A stretch of DNA of 37,514 bases, from contig CANOKL010000043.1 in NCBI GenBank assembly GCA_947566645.1, forward strand, positions 1-37,514, in the 5' to 3' direction. Position 1 is the stretch's first letter. Each line of letters opens with the position of its first letter. This document shows, piece by piece, positions 6,966 through 14,643 of this stretch. This DNA comes from an uncultured Lachnospiraceae bacterium. Lineage in GTDB: Bacteria > Bacillota > Clostridia > Lachnospirales > Lachnospiraceae. The notes beneath the pieces were generated by a model. It searched no databases. It was not told where the DNA came from and worked only from the letters and a program-made list of their open reading frames with translations. A program made the translations under genes and the position numbers.

Positions 6966-8099
6966 ATGTCAGAAAATAAAAAGCAGACGCGCCCCGCATT
7001 TCATGGGAGTGACATTGAGCAGATTGAAAAGTATTATGGCATACCAGGGGAGCAGATTGTAAAATTCGGCGCCAATGTCAATCCCCTGGGCTTGTCTGGT
7101 TCCGTAAAAAAGGCCCTGGCCGATCACCTGGATCTTATTACCAGTTATCCTGACAGGGATTATAAGGATCTGCGGAAAGTGATCGCCGCCTACTGCGGTA
7201 CAGAGATGGATTATGTGGTTACCGGGAATGGCTCCACTGAGCTGATCTCCCTTCTGATCAGCCAGCGCAGGGCAAAACACGCACTGGTAATTGGCCCTAC
7301 TTATTCGGAATATGAACGGGAGCTGTCCCTTACCGGAGGCCGGATCTCCAATTATTATCTGAATGAAGCCCGGAATTTCCGGCTGGATATAGAGGATTTT
7401 GAAACAGCTCTTTCAAGTGACGTTGATTTCCTGATCCTGTGCAATCCCAACAACCCCACCTCATCTGCTCTTACGCAGGATGAGCTTAAGGTCGTGGCAG
7501 AGCTCTGTCAAAAACACGGGATCTTTATTATGATTGATGAAACCTATGTGGAATTTGCCCCATCCGTGAAGAAGATTACTGCTGTCCCCCTGGTAAAAGA
7601 TTTTGATAATCTGATGGTCCTCCGGGGTGTATCCAAGTTCTTTGCTGCTCCCGGACTGCGCCTGGGATATGGAATTACCAGTAACCAGGACTTCCTTGAT
7701 AACCTGAAAAAACATCAGAACCCCTGGTCGCTAAACAGTATCGGGGCCTATGCCGGCGAGCTGATGCTCCAGGACCAGGATTACATCCAACGTACCAGGG
7801 ACCTGATTCTTACGGAACGCCGCCGGTGCCTGGAAACCCTGGAAGGATTCCCTCATGTAAAGGCATATCCTGCCTATGGAAATTTTATTCTGGTAAAGCT
7901 TCTGGAAGAAGGGCTGACATCCTTTGAAGTCTTTGAACACGCTATAAAGCAGGGAATGATGATCCGGGACTGCTCATCCTTCGAAGGTCTTCCAGGAGAA
8001 TATATCCGCTTCTGCATCATGAATCCTGAAGATAATACAAGGCTTTTGAACTGTATACGTTGCTGTTCACACAGATCTGTGCAGGGTCTGCCTCAGTGA
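6966..8099 (+). CDS. PLP-dependent aminotransferase, histidinol-phosphate aminotransferase / CobD-like
   Basis: 377 aa fold-type I PLP enzyme. The N-terminal FHGSDI and ANVNPLGLS segments are typical of the CobD (threonine-phosphate decarboxylase)/HisC branch. NPNNPTS, IDETYVEF and RGVSKFFAAPGLRLGYG follow, with Lys224 the expected PLP Schiff-base residue, and a C-terminal IRFCIMNPEDN replaces the usual substrate-carboxylate Arg region. No histidine or cobalamin genes are nearby, so it may act on a phosphorylated amino acid or another substrate; the exact reaction cannot be assigned. AAGAAGG lies 8 nt before the ATG. Confidence 0.82.
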   Translation: MSENKKQTRPAFHGSDIEQIEKYYGIPGEQIVKFGANVNPLGLSGSVKKALADHLDLITSYPDRDYKDLRKVIAAYCGTEMDYVVTGNGSTELISLLISQRRAKHALVIGPTYSEYERELSLTGGRISNYYLNEARNFRLDIEDFETALSSDVDFLILCNPNNPTSSALTQDELKVVAELCQKHGIFIMIDETYVEFAPSVKKITAVPLVKDFDNLMVLRGVSKFFAAPGLRLGYGITSNQDFLDNLKKHQNPWSLNSIGAYAGELMLQDQDYIQRTRDLILTERRRCLETLEGFPHVKAYPAYGNFILVKLLEEGLTSFEVFEHAIKQGMMIRDCSSFEGLPGEYIRFCIMNPEDNTRLLNCIRCCSHRSVQGLPQ

Positions 8100-8153
8100 A
8101 GCGATTTTTTCACTGCACACACCGTAAGAAAGTGCGCGAAGGAGGAAAGAAAT

Positions 8154-9746
8154 TTGGGATATTATTTGAATCCAGGAAATCAAAATTTTGCTTCAGCTGT
8201 CCGTTCTAAAATATATATTGATAAAACCGGCCTGCTTAGTTATCTGAACTCAGTAATTGACACAGAACAGCGGTATATCTGCATCAGCAGGCCGCGTCGT
8301 TTTGGAAAATCTATTGCTGCGCGCATGGTTGCTGCTTATTATAGCCGGGGATGTGATTCACGGATGATTTTTGACGGCTTAAAAGTTTCTTTCTCAGAAG
8401 ATTTCGAAGATCATCTGAATAAGTATAATGTCATTCATCTTGATGTTGCATATATGCGTTCAATGGCTGCAGATGCAATGGAGACAATCGGATATCTTCA
8501 AAAATGTATCATTGACGAATTAAAAGAAGTATATCCCGGTCTTATTCAGGATCATGCCACGATGCTTCCGATGGCGCTCGCCCAGATTAACAAAAAGACA
8601 GGTGCGCGCTTCATTATTATTATAGATGAATGGGATGCCCTTTTCCGGGAAGATAAGTTTGATGAAAAGGCACAGGATGCCTATATTAAGCTGCTCAGAG
8701 GCCTGTTCAAGGGCGAGCAGTCCCAGAATTTTATGCATCTGGCATATATGACTGGCATTCTGCCGATTAAGAGATATAATAATGAATCTGCGCTGAACAA
8801 TTTTGATGAATTTACAATGACACACCCGGCGCCTTTAACAGAGTATACGGGATTCACAGAGCAGGAAGTAGAAAAACTGTGTGCAGAATATCATATGGAT
8901 TTTTCAGAAGCGAGAAGATGGTATGACGGGTATTCTTTTGAAGGAATGGAGCATATATACAGCCCGAACTCTATTGTTAAAGCGATGCTCCGGGGAGGGT
9001 ATCACAATTACTGGACTGGAACTGTGGCATATGAAGCTCTTAAGATCTATATCAGTATGGACTACAACGGCCTGAAGGAAGCTGTCATACGGCTGCTGGC
9101 CGGCGAACGCTGCGAGGTGGATGTTGAGACTTTTGAAAATGATATGACCAGCTTCCGGAACCGGGATGATGTGCTGACCATTCTGATCCATCTGGGATAT
9201 CTGGGATACGATAACATAAGAAGAGAGGCTTATATACCTAACGAAGAAGTGCGTGGTGCATTTGCCAGAGCTGTAAAAGGAACAGACTGGCTTCCTGTCA
9301 TTCATGCAATTCTTGCTTCCGACGCGTTGCTTAAAGCAACCTGGAATCAGGATGAAGATGCCGTAGCAGCAGGGCTGGATGCTGTGCATTCCTCGAATAC
9401 ATCCATTCTGAAGTATAATGATGAAAATTCTCTTGCATGCGTCGTACGGCTAGCCTATTATAATGCAGTGAATGAATATACTATCATTCAGGAAATGCCT
9501 TCTGGAAAGGGGTATGCTGACATTGTATTTATCCCTATTCCGCATTCAGATAAGCCGGCTATGATTGTGGAATTAAAGTATAACAAATCCGCCCAGGGAG
9601 CAATTGCACAAATAAAGAATCGGCAATATGTCAGAGCACTGGAAGCTTACAGCGGAAATCTTCTTTTAGTTGGTATTAGTTATAGTAAAGACGATGTAAA
9701 TAAAGCACACGAATGTGTGATTGAAAAAATAAAATACCAGTGCTAA
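8154..9746 (+). CDS. AAA-ATPase-like / PD-(D/E)XK nuclease-like protein, TTG start
   Basis: 530 aa. The frame opens with TTG at 8154, 8 nt after GGAGG, giving the family-typical start MGYYLNPGN..F...; no upstream ATG fits. The N-terminal part is an AAA-ATPase-like domain (PF09820): a Walker A variant RPRRFGKS with Lys52 and a Walker B IIIIDEWDA with Asp158/Glu159. The C-terminal part (about 430-530) is a PD-(D/E)XK-type domain (PF08011): the acidic GYADIVF strand, then VELKY, then QIKNRQY. Such proteins occur in many paralogous copies in Bacteroides and Clostridia; their role is unproven (selfish or defence-related). No partner gene is adjacent. Confidence 0.88.
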   Translation: MGYYLNPGNQNFASAVRSKIYIDKTGLLSYLNSVIDTEQRYICISRPRRFGKSIAARMVAAYYSRGCDSRMIFDGLKVSFSEDFEDHLNKYNVIHLDVAYMRSMAADAMETIGYLQKCIIDELKEVYPGLIQDHATMLPMALAQINKKTGARFIIIIDEWDALFREDKFDEKAQDAYIKLLRGLFKGEQSQNFMHLAYMTGILPIKRYNNESALNNFDEFTMTHPAPLTEYTGFTEQEVEKLCAEYHMDFSEARRWYDGYSFEGMEHIYSPNSIVKAMLRGGYHNYWTGTVAYEALKIYISMDYNGLKEAVIRLLAGERCEVDVETFENDMTSFRNRDDVLTILIHLGYLGYDNIRREAYIPNEEVRGAFARAVKGTDWLPVIHAILASDALLKATWNQDEDAVAAGLDAVHSSNTSILKYNDENSLACVVRLAYYNAVNEYTIIQEMPSGKGYADIVFIPIPHSDKPAMIVELKYNKSAQGAIAQIKNRQYVRALEAYSGNLLLVGISYSKDDVNKAHECVIEKIKYQC

Positions 9747-9851
9747 AAAAGGGGCTGTCGGGAAATAGCAGTATGACCGCAAGATATTGCCGTGATTTAA
9801 AATGTCACATAACAATATCTTGTGGGCAATCTGCATTTCCCGACAGCGCCC
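9745..9851 (-). terminator. Large inverted-repeat hairpin; terminator of the kdgK operon or MITE-like element
   Basis: Arms of about 38 bp (9751-9788 and 9814-9851) are imperfect inverted repeats beginning GGGGCTGTCGGGAAAT, around a 25-nt centre that contains its own small GTGA/TCAC helix. On the minus strand the hairpin follows kdgK and is followed by TTTTTT, so it can terminate that operon. The GGGGCTGTC ends also resemble insertion-sequence termini. I saw no clear target duplication. Confidence 0.65.
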
Positions 9852-9874
9852 GCTTCATTCCTGGAAGGGTTCCG

Positions 9875-10972
9875 CTATCTCTGCACCCGTGCGCCTGCGC
9901 CTCCCATAACTGCTTCTACTTCTTTTTTATTTGCCATTGTAGTATCTCCCGGTGTTGTCATGGCCAGCGCGCCGTGCGCAGCGCCATAATTCACGGCAGT
10001 TTCCGCATCCTCTGTGGTCATCAGTCCATAGATCAGCCCGGAAGCAAACGAATCCCCTCCGCCTACGCGGTCCATAATCTCCAGTCCCTTATATTCCTTT
10101 GACTTATAGATCCTGCCGTCTGCCCAGCAGATTGCGCCCCAGTCATTTACTGTCGCTGTCTTCACTGTACGGAGAGTGGTTGCAACTGCTTTAAAATTCG
10201 GATAAGTCTGTACCGACTGGTTGATCATCTTCTTATATCCATCCAGGTTCAGTTCCTTCAGGTCCGCGTCATTTCCTTCGATCTCAAATCCAAGGCATGC
10301 TGTAAAGTCTTCTTCATTTCCGATCATAACATCTACATATTTTGCGATCTCTTTATTGACTTCCTGAGCCTTTTCCTGTCCTCCGATTGCACTCCACATA
10401 GATGGCCGGTAGTTGAGATCATAGGATACAACCGTTCCATATTTCTTTGCTGTTTTTATGGCTTCAAGAACCGTCTCGCAGGATTTTTCGGACAGGGCTG
10501 CATAGATACCGCCTGTATGCAGCCAGCGCACTCCCAGTTCGCCAAATATATACTCAAAATCAAAGTCCTTTGGACCTGCCTTGGAAATCGCGGTGTTTGC
10601 CCGGTCTGAGCAGCCTACTGCTCCCCGGATTCCGAATCCCCGTTCTGTAAAATTGATTCCGTTTCTGCAGACGCGGCCAATCCCGTCCGTCTTCATCCAT
10701 TTAATAAGAGAGGTATCCACCCCGCCCTGCAATATAAAGTCTTCCATCAGCATCCCGACTTCATTCTCTGCAAATGCCGTAATCACAGCGGTATGCATCC
10801 CAAAACATCTGCGAAGGCCCCGGATCACATTATATTCTCCGCCGCCTTCCCATGCGCGGAAATTTCTTGCCGTGCGGATTCTTCCCTCTCCCGGATCCAG
10901 GCGGAGCATAACCTCCCCTAATGATACCGCGTCATATTTACATTCTTCTGACTTGCGTAAATTTAAATCCAT
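9875..10972 (-). CDS. kdgK: 2-keto-3-deoxygluconate kinase (PfkB family)
   Basis: 365 aa cytoplasmic sugar kinase that phosphorylates 2-keto-3-deoxygluconate (KDG) to KDPG, the fourth step of 4-deoxy-uronate catabolism. PfkB features: an N-terminal GEVMLRL and a gly-rich WEGGGEYNV, YDLNYRPSMW in the middle, and the C-terminal DRVGGGDSFASG signature with catalytic base Asp307. The length is slightly above the usual 310-345 aa. It is the last gene of the rpiB-like/GH42-like/kdgA/kdgK operon and starts 29 bp after the kdgA stop, with GGAGGG 7 nt before its ATG. Ribokinase-family members share this signature, but pairing with kdgA, kduI and kduD makes KDG the most likely substrate. Confidence 0.9.
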   Translation of the reverse strand: MDLNLRKSEECKYDAVSLGEVMLRLDPGEGRIRTARNFRAWEGGGEYNVIRGLRRCFGMHTAVITAFAENEVGMLMEDFILQGGVDTSLIKWMKTDGIGRVCRNGINFTERGFGIRGAVGCSDRANTAISKAGPKDFDFEYIFGELGVRWLHTGGIYAALSEKSCETVLEAIKTAKKYGTVVSYDLNYRPSMWSAIGGQEKAQEVNKEIAKYVDVMIGNEEDFTACLGFEIEGNDADLKELNLDGYKKMINQSVQTYPNFKAVATTLRTVKTATVNDWGAICWADGRIYKSKEYKGLEIMDRVGGGDSFASGLIYGLMTTEDAETAVNYGAAHGALAMTTPGDTTMANKKEVEAVMGGAGARVQR

Positions 10973-11001
10973 CTTCTGTCCCTCCGATTCACCGATATGA
11001 T

Positions 11002-11640
11002 TTACCCTCGTATACTTTTCACCAGAGCTGCCGCTTCCTCCGTCAGCTCACGTATCTTTTCAAATTCGCCTGCTTTGACCAGGCTGCCTTTGACCATCCA
11101 GCTTCCTCCGCAGCACGCGATTTTATCACAGCTTAAGTATTCCTCCAGATTCTCTGCGTTCACCCCTCCAGTAGGCATGAATTTCACTGATGTATAGGGT
11201 GCCGCAAGCGCCTTGACTGTTCCCACTCCTCCATACTGGCCGGCCGGGAAAAACTTTACTACACGGAGTCCCCGCTTTACTGCCTGTGCCACTTCTGACG
11301 GCGTAACGCATCCGGGGAATACCGGAATTTCCTTTCCGATACAGTAATCCACGATCTCTGCATCAAATCCCGGACTTACAATAAATTCTGCCCCTGCGGC
11401 CACTGCCCGGTCCACCTGTTCTGTCGTAAGAACCGTACCTGCCCCTACCAGCATATCAGGATATGCCTTTGTCATAATACGGATGGACTCCTCTGCCGCA
11501 TCTGTACGGAAGGTTACCTCCGCGCAGGGCAGTCCTCCTTTTACCAGTGCATCCGCTAATGGCGCGGCATCCTTCGCATCTTCTAAAACAACTACCGGGA
11601 CAACGCCGCAGCCCGCAATTTTTTCTTCTATTAAATTCAT
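11002..11640 (-). CDS. kdgA: KDPG/KHG aldolase
   Basis: 212 aa class I aldolase that splits KDPG into pyruvate and glyceraldehyde-3-phosphate, the last step of uronate breakdown. Glu41 in AEVTFRT and the Schiff-base Lys129 in RVVKFFPA correspond to Glu45 and Lys133 of E. coli Eda; the phosphate/substrate loops GAGTVL and MPTGGV are present. Length is normal. GAAGGAGA precedes the ATG. It follows the GH42-like gene by 63 bp and precedes kdgK. The same fold also cleaves 4-hydroxy-2-oxoglutarate. Confidence 0.94.
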   Translation of the reverse strand: MNLIEEKIAGCGVVPVVVLEDAKDAAPLADALVKGGLPCAEVTFRTDAAEESIRIMTKAYPDMLVGAGTVLTTEQVDRAVAAGAEFIVSPGFDAEIVDYCIGKEIPVFPGCVTPSEVAQAVKRGLRVVKFFPAGQYGGVGTVKALAAPYTSVKFMPTGGVNAENLEEYLSCDKIACCGGSWMVKGSLVKAGEFEKIRELTEEAAALVKSIRG

Positions 11641-11703
11641 AATTATTATCTCCTTCTATCTTTGCTACTCTGGTACATCATTGCACAATATCCTTCTTTA
11701 CAC

Positions 11704-13842
11704 TTACATCAGCTGTCCCTTTTGCAACTGATATTTCCGGGCAGGCTTCCGGATAAATACAGCCGAATGGGGAAGCAGCAGGGATGCATTTACCGGATAC
11801 TGGAACACCTTTTCCCCTTCCTCTGATACTTCATAAGGGAAGGACCGGTGGTTAATGATAATTTCCCCGTTTTCAAAGGATGCCATTTCAATCCCTTTCT
11901 GTTGTTCTGTCTTGATCTGTACGGCTTCTTTTAAAATATCTGCGAGGAGATTTCCTTTCATCAGCTCCAGGGGATACAGTTCATGATTCTTCTGTTCAAG
12001 CGGCACATGGGGGATACGCTTCGTGTGGTAAGCATTCCCGTAACTGAACCCAAATGCATAGCAACACCCCTCTCCGGTCTCATACTTTGTCACGCAGGAT
12101 GCTTTGTCAGACAGATACACTGCCATGCTTTTTCCGCCGGGCCATGTACAGAATTCATGGCTCTGCACCATCCCTGCCTCCTGATAATAGATTGCATCCG
12201 GCTGATGTCCGCACGGGCGGATGCCAAAGCTGTTCTCTGCCAGGGCGCACCCAGGGCCGCAGAGAACAATGCCGCCCTGCCTGCACCATTTTGCAAGTAA
12301 TGACTCAAAATCAGAATCCGGATTCATCCGGTAGCAGTCATCATCCGGGATAATCAGCACCTGGTATCTGTACAGCAGGGAATCCCTGCACAGGTTTTCC
12401 ATATCTGTCACATCTGCCTCCAGCCCCAGGTCCCGGCATGCCTTATACCAGCCCAGCAGATCCATCCTTCTTTCCTTATTCCCTTCTGTGTACATCGTCT
12501 CATATGCCGCCATTGCAGAAGGAAATAAAATGGCTATGTACGCCTGCTCCTTTGCGCCGAGAGCCGGTATCACCTGCTTCGCCCACTCATTTGCCTGTCT
12601 TAAGGACTCCTGGAAATCCTCCCCCATCCGGTGGAGGAGCCCCCCGTCATCCAGTCCGCACACGCCATAAGAGGTATAGCCCGAAGCGCCGGAGGAGACA
12701 ATAGATGCCACGGTCTCACAGGGAGTGAGCACTGCATAGATGTCATTGTAAAGATAACGTCCCCAGTAGATTCCTCCTATAAATTTCCTCCCCTGGTTGA
12801 TGCAGCGCAGCATACTGTGGTGGCAGGCTGTCACATAGATATCCGGATCCCCGGCAGGCGTTACCGGTACGGAGATGAAGTTCGCACAGTCCACATACTC
12901 TGCCAGTTTGTAAATATCAATTCCCCTCGCCGCCGTATCCCACAGGTCTGCAAAGCCCACGCCCTCCAGCATGGCTCCGTCCACATTCAAGAAATATCCC
13001 CACTGGGCCATGTCCGGACAGAGGTAGAAGTCCCGGTCCACCCGGTACAGCCTCTCCTTCATATCCGCAAAATAAAGGCACAGCTCGTCACACTGCCATT
13101 TCCTGTTATCCATCAGCATTCTCGCCCTGGGGGAAGCGGATTTTACATCCTCCTCAGAAAAGGTAAGCTCACCCGGATATCTGCATGCAAACCAGTAATC
13201 CTCCTTTTCCAGTTTCTCAAAGCTCTCTGCCGATGCCCCGTATGCACGATTAAAAAGTCTGATGTCTCCCTGATATTGTGCTTCCAGCCAGTCCAGGTAA
13301 CGTTTTCTGCCCTCCCCGTCAAAGCTGGGGGCAACAATCGGATCCCACATGCTGCAGACAGGCTTTCTCTCCCTTCCATCGTGGAGAACTGTCACATAAT
13401 TTTCCCCATAGGTCTTCATAAGCCCTGCCACATGCTCCTCCATGGAAGCCTTCGCCTGGTCAGACCAGTAGCGGTACCATTTCCCGTCATTTCCATACTG
13501 GTCCGTCACTGACTCTCCGTAAATCGGCGGGCTGAAGCGGATATTCGGGTAGAGGTTGTCCCCATTGAGATAAAGAGCCAGGAATTCGTGGGACATTCCC
13601 GCCCTCTGAATCTCCTGCTGCATATATTCCTGCATAGCCACATACTGGCTCGCCTCCTTCCCTTCATACCGCTCTTTAAAATCCTCCCATGCCTTGGAGT
13701 CCAGCAGTACGCTGTTAAAACCAAGCTTCTTCAGAAGCCCGATACTTTCCTTTACAAAGTCCTTATCATCATAGGCCGGGCAGTAAAAATTGCCAAACCA
13801 TATATTCAGATAAGGCTCCCCTGTTCTTTTATCAATCATCAT
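11704..13842 (-). CDS. GH42-like intracellular putative glycoside hydrolase
   Basis: 712 aa, no signal peptide. The N-terminal 400 residues look like a TIM barrel of the GH-A type (LGFNSVLLDSKAW; GRKRYLDWLEAQY followed by LFNRAYG, reminiscent of GH42). Next is a GATase-like/trimerisation-type domain (YQVLIIPDDD, RQGGIVLCGPG) and a small C-terminal beta domain. The classic NEP acid/base motif of GH42 is not obvious; the nearest candidate is MWDPIVAPSFDGEG. It is therefore distant from known families and could be an unclassified hydrolase. It overlaps the rpiB-like gene by 11 nt; the ATG at 13839 fits the GGGGAGAG ribosome site slightly better. Its place in a uronate operon suggests action on imported oligosaccharides. 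Confidence 0.6.
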   Translation of the reverse strand: MMIDKRTGEPYLNIWFGNFYCPAYDDKDFVKESIGLLKKLGFNSVLLDSKAWEDFKERYEGKEASQYVAMQEYMQQEIQRAGMSHEFLALYLNGDNLYPNIRFSPPIYGESVTDQYGNDGKWYRYWSDQAKASMEEHVAGLMKTYGENYVTVLHDGRERKPVCSMWDPIVAPSFDGEGRKRYLDWLEAQYQGDIRLFNRAYGASAESFEKLEKEDYWFACRYPGELTFSEEDVKSASPRARMLMDNRKWQCDELCLYFADMKERLYRVDRDFYLCPDMAQWGYFLNVDGAMLEGVGFADLWDTAARGIDIYKLAEYVDCANFISVPVTPAGDPDIYVTACHHSMLRCINQGRKFIGGIYWGRYLYNDIYAVLTPCETVASIVSSGASGYTSYGVCGLDDGGLLHRMGEDFQESLRQANEWAKQVIPALGAKEQAYIAILFPSAMAAYETMYTEGNKERRMDLLGWYKACRDLGLEADVTDMENLCRDSLLYRYQVLIIPDDDCYRMNPDSDFESLLAKWCRQGGIVLCGPGCALAENSFGIRPCGHQPDAIYYQEAGMVQSHEFCTWPGGKSMAVYLSDKASCVTKYETGEGCCYAFGFSYGNAYHTKRIPHVPLEQKNHELYPLELMKGNLLADILKEAVQIKTEQQKGIEMASFENGEIIINHRSFPYEVSEEGEKVFQYPVNASLLLPHSAVFIRKPARKYQLQKGQLM

Positions 13843-14482
13843 CTCTCCCCAAAATCTCCCTTACACAATCCGCGATCTCCTGATCCCTGCAGTTCTGAAA
13901 GAAATACTCCTGAAAACGGGCGCCTCCGAGCGCACCCTTCACCAGCTCCCGGTCCAACTCCTTCAGAATCTCTGTCAGACTCCTGTAGGTTACCTTCTTA
14001 ACCTCATCCAGGATCCGTTTATTCCTCTGCTCCGGAACCGCTCTCTCCCTTGGATAGCCCTGCCCGCTCTCCTCACAGTACAGCTTTTCAAAGATATACT
14101 CCAGATTCAGGTCCCCGCCCCAGCCAAAGCCCTTGGCAAACGGAATCACAACAGCATTCCCGTCATTAATCTGTGCAAAGGTATACGCATCCAGAGCATC
14201 CTCCACATGACCGCAGATCACTCCCGGGAATGAATTACATGCAAGCATCGCCCCCTCGCCCGTACCGCATCCTGTAATCACATAATCCGCTGCCCCTGAA
14301 TTCAGAAGCACGGCTGCAAGAATCCCCACCTGCACATACGTAAGCTGCTCCTCATCCTCTGCCGAATACATCCCATAATTATCCACCTGAAATCCCATAG
14401 GTTCCACAACCTTACGCAGAGCGGCCTCAATCACGCTGTTCTTCGCCGCCTGGCTGTTCTCATTGATCAATGCAATTCTCAT
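13832..14482 (-). CDS. RpiB/LacAB-family isomerase, candidate 4-deoxy-uronate isomerase (DhuI-like)
   Basis: 216 aa. N-terminal MRIALINENSQAAKN and central GAADYVITGCGTGEGAMLACNSFPG match the RpiB/LacA/LacB fold. It is longer than true RpiB (about 150 aa), with a C-terminal extension. In streptococcal glycosaminoglycan loci a longer RpiB-like protein, DhuI, isomerises 4-deoxy-L-threo-5-hexosulose uronate, the same step as KduI. First in the operon with kdgA and kdgK, this protein most likely does that job, though a pentose or other sugar isomerase role is not excluded. Its promoter at 14519-14547 and the upstream block shared with the GH88 promoter support co-regulation with the kdu genes. 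Confidence 0.75.
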   Translation of the reverse strand: MRIALINENSQAAKNSVIEAALRKVVEPMGFQVDNYGMYSAEDEEQLTYVQVGILAAVLLNSGAADYVITGCGTGEGAMLACNSFPGVICGHVEDALDAYTFAQINDGNAVVIPFAKGFGWGGDLNLEYIFEKLYCEESGQGYPRERAVPEQRNKRILDEVKKVTYRSLTEILKELDRELVKGALGGARFQEYFFQNCRDQEIADCVREILGRDDD

Positions 14483-14518
14483 ATCTGATCCCTTCCTTTT
14501 GTTCTTTTTCTATGAAAT

Positions 14519-14547
14519 ATCATATAAAATCTACGTTTTTCATACAA
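14519..14547 (-). promoter_or_regulatory. Promoter of the rpiB-like/GH42-like/kdgA/kdgK operon
   Basis: Minus-strand TTGTAT (14542-14547), 17-bp spacer, TATGAT (14519-14524), upstream of the start at 14482. The GH88 promoter at 34669-34697 has the same layout (TTGTAA-17-TATGAT) and the same upstream sequence block. Confidence 0.75.
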
Positions 14548-14586
14548 TAGGCAGATGCGCTATTAACTGACCTATTCTGCTTTTGA
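14542..14586 (-). promoter_or_regulatory. Shared upstream block (candidate operator), rpiB-like promoter
   Basis: 45 bp ending at the -35 box. By hand alignment 34 of 45 positions match 34692-34736, the same position before the GH88 promoter; the longest shared runs are AAAAGCA, AGTTAATA and CTATTGTA. It is a likely binding site for an activator common to both operons, such as the AraC protein at 34941 or the YesN-type regulator at 21622. Confidence 0.6.
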
Positions 14587-14590
14587 GAAA

Positions 14591-14634
14591 AAATTGGGGA
14601 CGGGGTATTTTTAAAAATACCCCGTCCCCAATTT
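14591..14634. repeat. GGGGACGGGG palindromic repeat, copy B (perfect 44-bp palindrome)
   Basis: Reads the same on both strands from AAATTGGGG to CCCCAATTT, with centre TATTTTTAAAAATA. It begins 9 bp past the stop of the giant lyase gene and lies just upstream of the candidate operator of the rpiB-like operon, so it separates the two transcripts and probably acts as a hairpin terminator. Confidence 0.92.
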
Positions 14635-14643
14635 CGTTTCCCT

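Noticed and set aside
8094..8115. CAGTGAA/TTCACTG hairpin after the aminotransferase gene as a terminator
   Set aside because: A 7-bp AT-rich stem without a following T-run is too weak to call.
12631..13512. Plus-strand ORF of 293 aa inside the GH42-like gene
   Set aside because: It is antisense to a convincing gene, has no recognisable domain or ribosome site, and has the arginine/proline/cysteine-rich composition typical of a shadow frame.
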